Assembly: GCA_938038145.1 (NCBI GenBank)
Contig: CALHQU010000011.1
Location: forward strand, 1 to 14,472
Direction: 5' to 3'
Source: an uncultured Candidatus Saccharibacteria bacterium
Lineage (GTDB): Bacteria > Patescibacteriota > Saccharimonadia > Saccharimonadales > Saccharimonadaceae
Length of the DNA: 14,472 nt
Under the pieces are notes generated by a model that was given only the letters and a program-made list of their open reading frames with translations, did not search any database and was not told the origin of the DNA. Positions 4,753 through 12,411 of the stretch are shown one piece after another (positions within the stretch are counted from its first letter, which is position 1; each line of letters begins with the position of its first letter). The translations under genes were made by a program, and so were the position numbers.

Positions 4753-5834
4753 TATTTCTCTTGTTTGACTTGAATTGTACTTTTGTAACTTGCACCAGAT
4801 AGACGATCGAACATAAAGCGTCGGTTAAATAACGCTACGACAATTGTAATTAATACGAATAATATGAACGCTAAGAACGCAATTGCGAGAAGACAGAGAA
4901 ACAATAGCGAATTAGCTTCCTTATTAAATTCATTCGCTAGGTAAAACAAGCCTGCGGGAATGATGCGAAAATATATCGTGAGTAAGATTCCTCTGAAAAT
5001 TGTGCGAATCCATTTTTTATTTTCAAATGTTAGCCCAAACTTTAATAATGCGCTACCAAAAGTTTTACCATTCAGTAGAGGAATTAGGCTAAAATAGAGG
5101 GCTAAAAATAGCGAAAACGGAAGTTGGGTTTTTGATAAAGTGTAAGGAATACGGACGATAACAGCGTCGATTATTAGGGACAAACTAATGCGAATTCCAG
5201 AAACTCGTGAGCCGGCCTCAAGGGATTTTTCATCTATTTCTTCCCTGGACGGAAGTAGCCACGTCGCAAACCAGCCCAGAAAGTAACCGATGCATCCGCC
5301 TATCGCGTTCTGGATGATATCATCGACGTCGGCTAATCGGTAAGGTCCTGAATATATGAAATAAAGTCCAGATAATTGAGTTAGTTCAAAGAATAAACTT
5401 AAAATAGCTGTCAATAACAATGTCTTTTTAAGGCTACATTTGAAATAGTAGCGCAGGTAAATTCCGAACGGAATGAGCATTAAAACGTTGAAAGCAGGAA
5501 CGTAAAAAGTGGGATGTTTTATCGCCGTAATCCAAGTTGAACTATCTGTTAATACAAGTGGATTGTTCTTTATAAAATCTGCGACGAATGAAAACGGAAT
5601 TAAATTCAGATTTTCTGCGTAAGTTGTGTGAACGGATTCTGGATTTGGTAACGGTAAAATAACTAAGAAATATACGGTTAATAAATACAGAATAAAGGAA
5701 TAGAAAATCAAAGTCCGCAACTTATTGACGGAGCCATATTTTCGATAGTTCGCAATCATATACGGCAACGTGATAAGAAAAGCCAAAATTGGAAAAAGGA
5801 TTAGCGCGACCTTAATAGAAATTAGATATCCCAT
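4752..5834 (-). CDS. VanZ-like / RDD-like fusion membrane protein
   Basis: This polytopic membrane protein has 360 aa from the ATG at 5834. The first half is VanZ-like: NLIPF (77-81), a helix with ELTQ (150-153) and the diagnostic DVDDIIQNAIGG (169-180). The second half, from about 212 (SGIRISLSLIIDAV), is RDD-like and ends with FDRLSGASYKST. VanZ gives low-level teicoplanin resistance in enterococci by an unclear route; VanZ-RDD fusions are known in Gram-positives, and a role at the envelope is the most that can be said. In-frame starts also exist at 5843, 5855 (ATG) and 5909 (TTG). The TTG overlaps the -35 of the divergent gene. ATG 5834 is preferred because a TATAAT ends 7 nt before it, as in the other leaderless genes here. 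Confidence 0.82.
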   Translation of the reverse strand: MGYLISIKVALILFPILAFLITLPYMIANYRKYGSVNKLRTLIFYSFILYLLTVYFLVILPLPNPESVHTTYAENLNLIPFSFVADFIKNNPLVLTDSSTWITAIKHPTFYVPAFNVLMLIPFGIYLRYYFKCSLKKTLLLTAILSLFFELTQLSGLYFIYSGPYRLADVDDIIQNAIGGCIGYFLGWFATWLLPSREEIDEKSLEAGSRVSGIRISLSLIIDAVIVRIPYTLSKTQLPFSLFLALYFSLIPLLNGKTFGSALLKFGLTFENKKWIRTIFRGILLTIYFRIIPAGLFYLANEFNKEANSLLFLCLLAIAFLAFILFVLITIVVALFNRRFMFDRLSGASYKSTIQVKQEK

Positions 5835-5841
5835 AAACTCC

Positions 5842-5847
5842 ATTATA
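5842..5847 (-). promoter_or_regulatory. Candidate -10 for a leaderless VanZ-RDD mRNA
   Basis: TATAAT on the minus strand ends 7 nt before ATG 5834. There is no TGn and no good -35, so this rests on spacing shared with the other genes and is less certain. Confidence 0.45.
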
Positions 5848-5902
5848 CTAAACATTTTCTCTGTAAAATTCAGGATGACTATTTCTATGCTGGGAAATAT
5901 AC

Positions 5903-5937
5903 TTGACAAAAAACAAAGCTTATGCTAGCATTATAAT
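5903..5937 (+). promoter_or_regulatory. Promoter of the 113-aa orphan gene
   Basis: A perfect TTGACA -35 (5903-5908) is followed after 17 bp by TAGCAT (5926-5931), preceded by TGC (extended -10). A consensus TATAAT follows directly at 5932-5937 but at a 23-bp spacing. Either box gives a leader of about 33-40 nt. Confidence 0.65.
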
Positions 5938-5976
5938 CAGTATTCTAAAAATAGATACAAAAAAGAAAGAATAAAA

Positions 5977-6318
5977 ATGAATTTAGTACAACAGTTTTTC
6001 ACCGTTACAACTATGTTTGTCAGTTTGAATGTAGCGTTTGGTGTGCTGCTGCACGACACCAACGTCGATAAAGCGTTTTTGTCATCTTGGAAAACATATA
6101 GCGTTCAAAGTGACGTTAAGGATGAAATAAAAATGCCAGAAACAAAGCCCCATACTCATCCAGAACACGCTCAATTGTCAAATGTGTTGAAAGAAGGTTC
6201 AGCGCGACCACGAACTACACCTCGTAACAATGATAAGAAGCGATTGCGCCAAAAATATGCCGCCCGTGGTCAACATACTTTTGACGGATATCACCTTGAT
6301 TTTGAAGGTGTAAGTTAG
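5977..6318 (+). CDS. Hypothetical membrane-anchored or secreted small protein
   Basis: This 113-aa protein has one hydrophobic N-terminal segment (about 7-25), an anchor or uncleaved signal. A hydrophilic region follows with Pro/His-rich KPHTHPEHAQ near 57-66 and a strongly basic stretch near 77-95 (RPRTTPRNNDKKRLRQKY). No family or catalytic motif is recognised. The leader is purine-rich (AAAGAAAG about 7 nt upstream) rather than a canonical ribosome site. The best -35 in the window and a start that follows a sensible leader argue for a real gene. It converges on valS with 1 nt between the stop codons and no terminator. Confidence 0.65.
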   Translation: MNLVQQFFTVTTMFVSLNVAFGVLLHDTNVDKAFLSSWKTYSVQSDVKDEIKMPETKPHTHPEHAQLSNVLKEGSARPRTTPRNNDKKRLRQKYAARGQHTFDGYHLDFEGVS

Positions 6319-6319
6319 G

Positions 6320-8875
6320 CTATTTTAAGCTAATCACTTCCAGTTCCGAAACAAGCCGAGTAATGATTTTTTCTTGCTCGGCTAATTGCTCGCGAGTTTC
6401 CTCGACAAGGTGAGCTGGAGCCTTCTCAACGTAAGTCGGATTTTCCAGACGCTTCTTTAATCCCGCCAATTTCTGACGTGCTTCGGCTAGGCGCATTTCC
6501 AGATTTTCCTGATGTTGATACAGAGTTTCGCTATCGATATCTAGCCACGCTTCCCTGTTCGCTGCCGCTAATCTCAGTCCACGCGGCTGATCCGTGTGCT
6601 CAATTGCCTCAAGCCGCATAAGATGCTTAATTGTGTCTTGATTGTCGGCGATAAGGCTGTCGTTGCCGTATAACAATCGATATTTCTTATTCCCTGGCAG
6701 TTCAGCAATCACCCAGCGACCTTCAGTAACCAGAAGCTTAAGTTGCTCGAATTGCTCGGCGGCAATCGGATCGAACTTTTCTGGAGTTGGCCAAGCTTCA
6801 CGCATCAAAATGCCGTCGGTGTAATTAAGAGTTTGCCAAATTGTTTCCGTAACGAACGGCGCAAACGGATGAGCGATTTTCAAAGAAGTTGCCAAAACCC
6901 AGGATAGCAGCGGACGATTGATCGCGGTCTTAGACGATTCAATGTACCAGTCAGCTACGTCGTCCCAAATGGTGTGATAAACAGTTTCTGATGCCTCTGA
7001 GAAGCGATACTGCTCTATTCTAACGGCAATGTTGTTGGCGGCGTCGTTCAATTGGCGAATAATCCAGTGATCGGCCGGAGTTTGTGGCTCTAAGTCAACA
7101 ATTTGGTGATTATCGCCAATCTGTGCCTCGACAAACCTGGCGATATTCCATAATTTATTGCAGAAATTACGTGCCGCAATGACTGATCCCTTGTTGAAAG
7201 CTTGGCTTTGAGCTGGCGCTCGCCCAGAAATAACGCCCATGCGCGTTGCGTCAGATCCGAATTCCGCAACCAATTCCATCGGATTAATGACGTTGCCCTT
7301 GGATTTGGACATTTTTTGGTTGTGCTCGTCATTAACCATTCCGTGTAGATAAACTTCTTTGAACGGCAACTTCCCTGTTCGGTATAGGCTAAGCATGATC
7401 ATTCGAGAAACCCATGCGCGCATAATATCCATACCAGTTTCCATCATGTCAGTTGGGAAATAATTAGCTAAATCGCCGCCAGTTAAGTAATCTGTTACGA
7501 TGTATGGCCATTGACCAGATGAGAACCAAGTATCAAAGGTATCCTCTTCCCTGATATATGTTGTGCCATTTACAACAATACTCTGCTCGTTGGTGCGAGT
7601 ATCAAATATCCAATCCTTAGGGTCGTTTTCATTTACAAACGCAGGAATTGGTATTCCCCATGGAATCTGTCGTGAAATATTCCAGTCCTTCAATTGCTCA
7701 AGATATGCGATGAGTTCTTTGCGCTTGGATGCTGGATAAAAAGTAATTTCTTCTTTTTTAAGCGCATCAATTGCTGGCTGTGCGAGTGATTGTGTTTTAA
7801 TAAACCACTGTTCTTTAATCATTGGCTCAATTACGCTGCCACACTTATAGCAATGTCCAACGGCGTGTTCAATTTCAGTTTCACCACGGCGTAGCTCTAG
7901 CGCTTCCAACGCCTCCAAAACTCGAGCGCGAGCTTCTACTGGCGTTAATCCTAAGAACTGCGCTGGCACGTTTATCATCTTCCCTTCTGGGCTGATAATT
8001 GACTCTATAGGTAAATCATGACGTTTTGCAATTTCAAAGTCGTTCGGGTCGTGCGCCGGCGTGATTTTAACTGCACCAGTGCCGTAGTTCATGTCGACAT
8101 ATTCGTCTGCGATGATAGGAATTTCCTTATCGACAATCGGCAGTAAAATACGAGTTCCAACCAATTTTTTGTATCGCTCATCGTCTGGATGAACCGCCAC
8201 GGCAACGTCACCGAGCATAGTTTCTGGGCGCGTAGTGGCTACGATAATCTCGCCAATTTTATCTAGCGTCGGGTAAGCTATTTTCCACAACTTCCCTTTC
8301 TCGTTTTTATGTTCTACCTCGATGTCGGCAAAGCTGGTTTGATGTTCGGTACAATAATTGACAATTCGCTCACCTCTGTAAACCAAATTGTCATCCCACA
8401 TTTTCTTAAATGTGTCGTATACAGTGTTGATAACTTTATCGTCCAGAGTGAACGTCAAATGCTTCCATGACGCACTAACACCTAACGCGCGCAATTGCAG
8501 CTCCATATTGCCGCGTTTTTCTTGTACAAAATTCCAAACTTGACTATACAATTGGTCACGTGAAAAATCGAAGCGACTCTTCCCTTGCTTCGTCAATTCC
8601 CTTTCATACACAACCCAAGTTTCAAACCCAGCGTGGTCGGCGCCTGGAATAAATACAGCGTCGTCGCCCTTCATTCGGTGATAGCGAATCAGAATATCCT
8701 TCAGGTTCATATCGAGTGCGTGCCCGATATGCAGATTACCGTTCGCGTTAGGTGGCGGCATAATGATTGAATATGGCTTACCTACCCCTGTTGGCTCTAA
8801 TGCATTACTGGTTTCCCATAGGGCGTAAATGTTTGGTTCGTAATCGTTTGGTATGTATTGTTTAGCTAGCTGCAT
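6320..8875 (-). CDS. valS: Valyl-tRNA synthetase
   Basis: This 851-aa class I synthetase charges tRNA-Val in the cytoplasm. Seen in order: the HIGH motif (NLHIGH, 47-52) after PPPNANG; the CP1 editing domain with TTRPETM (214-220) and GTGAVKITPAHDPNDF (265-280), which removes mischarged Thr; ISRQIPWGIPIPAF in the catalytic core; KMSKS at 521-525; the anticodon-binding domain; and a C-terminal coiled-coil arm of about 60 residues rich in Glu, Lys and Leu. It is slightly shorter than E. coli ValS (951), through compact inserts. The start at 8875 gives the standard MQLAKQYIPNDYEPNIYALWE-type beginning, quoted here only in part as MQLAKQYIPN. The long leader (about 113 nt) has a mini-ORF and hairpins but no T-box consensus. 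Confidence 0.96.
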   Translation of the reverse strand: MQLAKQYIPNDYEPNIYALWETSNALEPTGVGKPYSIIMPPPNANGNLHIGHALDMNLKDILIRYHRMKGDDAVFIPGADHAGFETWVVYERELTKQGKSRFDFSRDQLYSQVWNFVQEKRGNMELQLRALGVSASWKHLTFTLDDKVINTVYDTFKKMWDDNLVYRGERIVNYCTEHQTSFADIEVEHKNEKGKLWKIAYPTLDKIGEIIVATTRPETMLGDVAVAVHPDDERYKKLVGTRILLPIVDKEIPIIADEYVDMNYGTGAVKITPAHDPNDFEIAKRHDLPIESIISPEGKMINVPAQFLGLTPVEARARVLEALEALELRRGETEIEHAVGHCYKCGSVIEPMIKEQWFIKTQSLAQPAIDALKKEEITFYPASKRKELIAYLEQLKDWNISRQIPWGIPIPAFVNENDPKDWIFDTRTNEQSIVVNGTTYIREEDTFDTWFSSGQWPYIVTDYLTGGDLANYFPTDMMETGMDIMRAWVSRMIMLSLYRTGKLPFKEVYLHGMVNDEHNQKMSKSKGNVINPMELVAEFGSDATRMGVISGRAPAQSQAFNKGSVIAARNFCNKLWNIARFVEAQIGDNHQIVDLEPQTPADHWIIRQLNDAANNIAVRIEQYRFSEASETVYHTIWDDVADWYIESSKTAINRPLLSWVLATSLKIAHPFAPFVTETIWQTLNYTDGILMREAWPTPEKFDPIAAEQFEQLKLLVTEGRWVIAELPGNKKYRLLYGNDSLIADNQDTIKHLMRLEAIEHTDQPRGLRLAAANREAWLDIDSETLYQHQENLEMRLAEARQKLAGLKKRLENPTYVEKAPAHLVEETREQLAEQEKIITRLVSELEVISLK

Positions 8876-8889
8876 AAGTTATTCCATGG

Positions 8890-8907
8890 TTTTTTCATGT
8901 GAAAAAA
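8890..8907. promoter_or_regulatory. Perfect dyad in the valS leader
   Basis: TTTTTTCA and TGAAAAAA form an 8+8 palindrome around TG, 15 nt before valS. It may fold in RNA or serve as a protein site. A related half-site (CACGTGAAAA) recurs in the hairpin at 8927-8945. Confidence 0.45.
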
Positions 8908-8926
8908 GACAAAAGAAAACAAAGTA

Positions 8927-8945
8927 GCTTTTCACGTGCAAAAGC
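8927..8945 (-). promoter_or_regulatory. Hairpin overlapping the end of the valS leader ORF
   Basis: GCTTTT and AAAAGC close a 7-nt loop that contains the palindrome CACGTG. The leader ORF's stop codon (TGA, 8934-8932) lies within the hairpin, and a pyrimidine-rich stretch follows on the minus strand, so an attenuator is possible. Confidence 0.45.
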
Positions 8946-8955
8946 CCTTATTCAT
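8932..8955 (-). CDS. Seven-codon leader ORF upstream of valS
   Basis: ATG at 8955 starts a 7-residue peptide, MNKGFCT, ending in TGA. An AGAGG ribosome site lies 5 nt ahead (8965-8961), with the same GAGGATTAC context as the femAB-like start. It lies within the predicted valS leader, about 57 nt before valS. It contains no valine codon, so classical amino-acid attenuation is not indicated. The peptide is too short to judge by composition, and function is inferred from position only. Confidence 0.4.
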   Translation of the reverse strand: MNKGFCT

Positions 8956-8995
8956 GTAATCCTCTAATTTCTCCACATGTTTATATTACATCTTA

Positions 8996-9004
8996 ATTAT
9001 ACCA
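8996..9004 (-). promoter_or_regulatory. Extended -10 promoter of valS
   Basis: TGG followed by consensus TATAAT on the minus strand. No good -35 is seen, as expected for an extended -10 promoter. RNA would start near 8989. Confidence 0.7.
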
Positions 9005-9028
9005 CAAATTTATGCGGCGCGATGGGTA

Positions 9029-9044
9029 AAAATAGGGCTATTTT
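9029..9044 (-). terminator. Weak candidate terminator after the FemAB-type gene
   Basis: AAAATAG and CTATTTT around a very short loop, with a T-run on the minus strand, lie at the gene's stop codon. The stem is almost all A-T, so termination may be leaky into valS. Confidence 0.35.
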
Positions 9045-9964
9045 CTGATCGTTTGATATGCTCGATATAGCCAATATTGAAGTGGCTTTAAGGGAAGTTC
9101 CCAAGTTGATCCAGAATGGATGTCTTCGCCGCCGAACGATCGCTTGAATTTCGTAAAGCCAGCCCACGGGTGATTTTTTGGCGCGTTTTCAGGCGCAATT
9201 CCGTATAAATCGACTTTCTCCATTTGACGATGTTTTGCATCGATTATCGCTTCGGTGAGTAGGGCAGTCCCAGCGTTAAGTTTGCGATATTCTGGTGTAG
9301 AATTTGCTGCCGCATGTGCATAAATTCGAGTTGTTTTTGAGTCGAAAAATAGGGCAGTAGCAATTACTTTATTGTCGTATGTTGCATACCAAAATGAGGC
9401 GTCCTTTGATGGCAGTAGGGAACCAGCTTGCTTATGAAAATATGAATCTGGGTGCGGCGACATGCCGGTTCGTTTGGCGACTTCGTGTATTAATTCTAGG
9501 AAATATTTAATATCGTCCGGGTTTTGAGATTGATGAACCGTTACACCTTTTTTGTGATAATTCCTATAACAATTCCTTACGGGTTGTGTCATACTTGCTA
9601 TAATTTCTTCCTCTGGCTGCTGGAGATTGATAATATGTGTATGTTCTGGCTGCAAATGGACGTAAGTGGCTTTCTTCCAACGCTCATCAGATAACACCTT
9701 AGAAAAGGTGGGTTTAATTGGTCCGACTCTAAGGAAGGTAACACCAAGTTTTTTGCCGAGCTCTGCTAGGTCTTTTAGTGCCAATCGTAATACTTCTTCG
9801 TTAGTGGCGGTTGGGCCAAAAGGGCAATATAAGCGAGAATTGCCCGTGCCGTGCTCTAATATTGCGAAATATTCCCATCCTTCACCTCTGTTGTGAAAGA
9901 CTTTTCGACCGAGCGATTGTTGGAATTTTTCCCAGGCTGATGATTGTAGAAAATGTTGATTCAT
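9038..9964 (-). CDS. FemAB-type peptidoglycan bridge aminoacyltransferase (GNAT fold)
   Basis: This 308-aa protein begins FLQSSAWEKFQQSLG, the usual start of FemX/FemAB proteins, and carries two GNAT-like halves. The first contains YCPFGP and LRVGP (about 46-103) and the second VIATALFFDSKTTRIYAHAA then LYGIAPENAPKNHPWAGFTKFKRSFGG (quoted in parts: LYGIAP, WAGFTKFKRSFGG, about 248-276). These enzymes use aminoacyl-tRNA to add residues to the stem peptide of lipid II at the membrane. The tRNA-binding coiled-coil arm of staphylococcal FemA is absent, as in shorter FemX-type members. The ATG at 9964 has a GAGG site 10 nt upstream and lies 18 nt after tsaD, so the two form an operon. The amino acid transferred cannot be read from sequence. 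Confidence 0.85.
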   Translation of the reverse strand: MNQHFLQSSAWEKFQQSLGRKVFHNRGEGWEYFAILEHGTGNSRLYCPFGPTATNEEVLRLALKDLAELGKKLGVTFLRVGPIKPTFSKVLSDERWKKATYVHLQPEHTHIINLQQPEEEIIASMTQPVRNCYRNYHKKGVTVHQSQNPDDIKYFLELIHEVAKRTGMSPHPDSYFHKQAGSLLPSKDASFWYATYDNKVIATALFFDSKTTRIYAHAAANSTPEYRKLNAGTALLTEAIIDAKHRQMEKVDLYGIAPENAPKNHPWAGFTKFKRSFGGEDIHSGSTWELPLKPLQYWLYRAYQTIRK

Positions 9965-9982
9965 GTTGTAATCCTCACAACG

Positions 9983-11053
9983 CTATATTGCTGTCATTGA
10001 TAAACTTGGCTGAACTTCTAAATCGTATGGATCTGTAGGCTCGTCAATTTGAGATCTGAAATAACCGAGAGTGGCAATCATCGCGGCGTTATCTGTACAG
10101 AGTTGGATAGGGGCGTATTCGATGTCAATTGGCAAAGCTTCGCGTAATTGACGGCGCAACTCTTGATTAGCTGCAACTCCGCCAGCGATTACCACGGAGG
10201 CTGGCTGGAAATTGTCAAACGCCTTTTTGGCTTTATTTACGAGAGTTTTTATGGCTGTATATTGGAAACTCGCCGCCATATTACGTCTTAATTCGTCATC
10301 TACGAGCGCTGGAAGCTCATGAGAGGGAAAAGTGAAGTCTTTACCGACTTCGTGCTGAACGGCTCTCAAAACGGCTGTCTTAAGCCCAGAGAAGGAAAAA
10401 TCGTATTCGCCGGATAGTTTGGCGATAGGTAGGTGAAACGCATGTGGATCGCCAAGCTCAGCAGCTTTAGCGATAGCTGGGCCACCAGGATATGGCAAAC
10501 CGATGATTTTAGCGACTTTATCAAATGCTTCGCCAACCGCGTCGTCTTGAGTTTGTCCAATAAGCTGATAATCACCGTGATTTTTAAATAGGACAAGTTG
10601 TGAATGTCCGCCTGAAACGATCAACGAAAGCATAGGGAATGACGGCTGCTGTTTCGGCAATGTTAGAGATAAATTGTCGGATTGCTTATTGATAAAATTG
10701 GCGTACACGTGAGCTTCTACGTGATGAATCTTAAAGAGCGGCTTATTATGAATAATAGCGAGAGTTCTAGCGGCGAGAGTGCCGATTAATAGCGAGCCAA
10801 TAAGCCCCGGCGCGTAAGTAACGGCGATGGCGTCAATATCATCCCAAGTGCAATTTGCGTCAGACAAAGCTTTTTTAATGACGGGATTTACAACTTCCAA
10901 ATGACTACGCGCGGCAATTTCTGGAATAACTCCGCCGTATTCTGCATGAATATCAATTTGAGAATTGACGACATTTGAAAGCAAGCGTTCGCCATCTTCA
11001 ACTATTGACGCCGCTGTTTCGTCGCAACTGGATTCAATTCCCAAAATCCTCAT
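9983..11053 (-). CDS. tsaD: tRNA N6-adenosine threonylcarbamoyltransferase TsaD
   Basis: This 356-aa enzyme transfers the threonylcarbamoyl group from TC-AMP to A37 of tRNAs that read ANN codons, working with TsaB and TsaE in the cytoplasm. The ASKHA-fold start GIESSCDETAAS (5-16), metal-binding HHVEAH (H111, H115), SGGHSQL (147-153), GEAFDKVAK (174-182) and the C-terminal CTDNAAMIA with its metal-ligand aspartate are all present. Length is normal for bacteria (about 340). The start at 11053 is supported by a TGC-TATAAT extended -10 that ends 8 nt upstream, so the message is probably leaderless. It is followed by the FemAB-type gene in the same operon. TsaB and TsaE are not in the window. Confidence 0.95.
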   Translation of the reverse strand: MRILGIESSCDETAASIVEDGERLLSNVVNSQIDIHAEYGGVIPEIAARSHLEVVNPVIKKALSDANCTWDDIDAIAVTYAPGLIGSLLIGTLAARTLAIIHNKPLFKIHHVEAHVYANFINKQSDNLSLTLPKQQPSFPMLSLIVSGGHSQLVLFKNHGDYQLIGQTQDDAVGEAFDKVAKIIGLPYPGGPAIAKAAELGDPHAFHLPIAKLSGEYDFSFSGLKTAVLRAVQHEVGKDFTFPSHELPALVDDELRRNMAASFQYTAIKTLVNKAKKAFDNFQPASVVIAGGVAANQELRRQLREALPIDIEYAPIQLCTDNAAMIATLGYFRSQIDEPTDPYDLEVQPSLSMTAI

Positions 11054-11061
11054 TTGTTTTT

Positions 11062-11070
11062 ATTATAGCA
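11062..11070 (-). promoter_or_regulatory. tsaD: Extended -10 promoter of tsaD, leaderless
   Basis: TGC plus TATAAT on the minus strand, 8 nt before the tsaD ATG. It lies 8 bp from the divergent -10 of the MurE-like gene, so each promoter covers the other's upstream region. Confidence 0.7.
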
Positions 11071-11078
11071 AATATAAG

Positions 11079-11087
11079 TGGTAAAAT
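11079..11087 (+). promoter_or_regulatory. Extended -10 promoter of the MurE-like gene, leaderless
   Basis: TGG plus TAAAAT, ending 7 nt before ATG 11095. This spacing favours 11095 over the in-frame ATG at 11086, which lies inside the -10. Confidence 0.65.
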
Positions 11088-11094
11088 GGGTATT

Positions 11095-12411
11095 ATGAAA
11101 AACGAGTTGGTAAAAATTGCTAGAAAAACGCTACCTCAAGGAGCTTTGGAAAAAACCGAAAACGCCTATAGAGTTGCGCGCACGAAGATGATTAGCCTAA
11201 GATATGGCAATCCAGCTCGTGGCTTGAGAATTATCGCAGTAACAGGCACGAACGGGAAAACCACGACAGCTTGTTACATTAATGAGATCTTAAAAGAGGC
11301 TGGCTTTAAGACCGCATTATTTACGACGGCGGTGATTGAAATTGCTGGCGAGGAAAAGATAAATGATTTGAATGCGACGGTGCCGACTGTAGCGAGACTG
11401 TTTAGCTTTTTTCAGACGGCTCAGCGTGAAGGTGTGGAGTATGTGATTTTAGAGGCGACAAGTCACGCTTTATCACAGCATAAATTTGACGGCGTGCCAA
11501 TTGAGGCGGCGGTGATGACTAATTTGACTCAAGACCATTTGGACTATCACAAAACAATGGAAGCTTATGCGGCAGCTAAGGCTAAATTATTTGAGAAAAA
11601 GCCGAAATATATCGTGCTGAATCGTGATGACGAGTGGTTTGAATATTTTGACAAGTTTACGGCTTCTGGAGAGAAAATGACTTACGGGACGAATCCGGAA
11701 GCTGAAGCTCACTTGACGCACGTTAAGTTGTATAAAAAGGGAACAGAGGCGAGTTTACTGATTGATCATCAAACTCATTTGGAGCTGGCGACTAATTTGC
11801 CTGGCGAATTTAACGTGATGAATATGTCGGCTGCGGTTTCGTTGGCATATTTGTTGGGGATAAAGTTGGAAGATATCCAAGAGGGCGTGGCGAATTTGGA
11901 AGCGATTCCTGGAAGATTCGAGCGAGTAGAAAATAAGCTTGGAATCGATATTATTGTGGATTATGCTCACACGCCAGACGCGCTGGAAAAATTGCTAAAA
12001 ACCACTCATAAAATTACCAAGGGGCGATTAACTTTGGTGTTTGGTGCGTGTGGTGACAGAGATAAGACAAAGCGTCCGATTATGGGCGAGCTGGCGGCTA
12101 ATTTGGCAGATAGGATTTTCCTAACTGATGAGGAAAGCTATAACGAAAATCCAGATGAAATTCGGGCAATGATTCGTCAGGGAATTGAGCGAACGAAAAA
12201 GGCTCATAAAATGACGGAAATTGCTGATCGAAAACAGGCGATTTATCAAGCTCTGAGGTCGGCTGTTCGTGGCGATACGGTTCTGATTACGGGTATGGGT
12301 CATGAGCAGTACCGAATTGTGAATGGCAAGCGAATTCCATGGAACGACAAGAAGGTCGTTCAGGAAATTATTTCTGAGATTGAGAAAAAGAGTCGTAAAA
12401 TTTCGCTTTAA
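11095..12411 (+). CDS. murE: MurE-like UDP-MurNAc-tripeptide ligase lacking domain 1
   Basis: This 438-aa ATP-dependent amide ligase of cytoplasmic peptidoglycan synthesis would add the third stem residue. Seen: P-loop GTNGKTTT (51-58), EATSHAL (120-126), the lysine that is carbamylated in the family (K162 in YAAAKAKLF), DYAHTPDAL (289-297), FGACGDRDKTKRP (316-328) and MGHEQY (401-406), the GKGHE-like acceptor motif. The P-loop lies about 65 residues earlier than in E. coli MurE, so the N-terminal UDP-MurNAc-binding domain is missing and only a short helix-rich lead remains. The mDAP motif DNPR is replaced by EESY (346-349), so the amino acid added is probably not mDAP by the standard contacts. 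The gene is monocistronic, with its own leaderless promoter, and overlaps the MurF-like gene. Confidence 0.85.
   Translation: MKNELVKIARKTLPQGALEKTENAYRVARTKMISLRYGNPARGLRIIAVTGTNGKTTTACYINEILKEAGFKTALFTTAVIEIAGEEKINDLNATVPTVARLFSFFQTAQREGVEYVILEATSHALSQHKFDGVPIEAAVMTNLTQDHLDYHKTMEAYAAAKAKLFEKKPKYIVLNRDDEWFEYFDKFTASGEKMTYGTNPEAEAHLTHVKLYKKGTEASLLIDHQTHLELATNLPGEFNVMNMSAAVSLAYLLGIKLEDIQEGVANLEAIPGRFERVENKLGIDIIVDYAHTPDALEKLLKTTHKITKGRLTLVFGACGDRDKTKRPIMGELAANLADRIFLTDEESYNENPDEIRAMIRQGIERTKKAHKMTEIADRKQAIYQALRSAVRGDTVLITGMGHEQYRIVNGKRIPWNDKKVVQEIISEIEKKSRKISL

Noticed and set aside
8876..9004. T-box riboswitch in the valS leader
   Set aside because: No sequence close to the conserved T-box bulge (GGTGGNACCGCG) is present and the leader is too short.
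10975..11094. N-terminal extension of the MurE-like protein by 40 codons
   Set aside because: It would overlap the tsaD coding start and has no likeness to the Mur N-terminal domain; the promoter spacing supports 11095.
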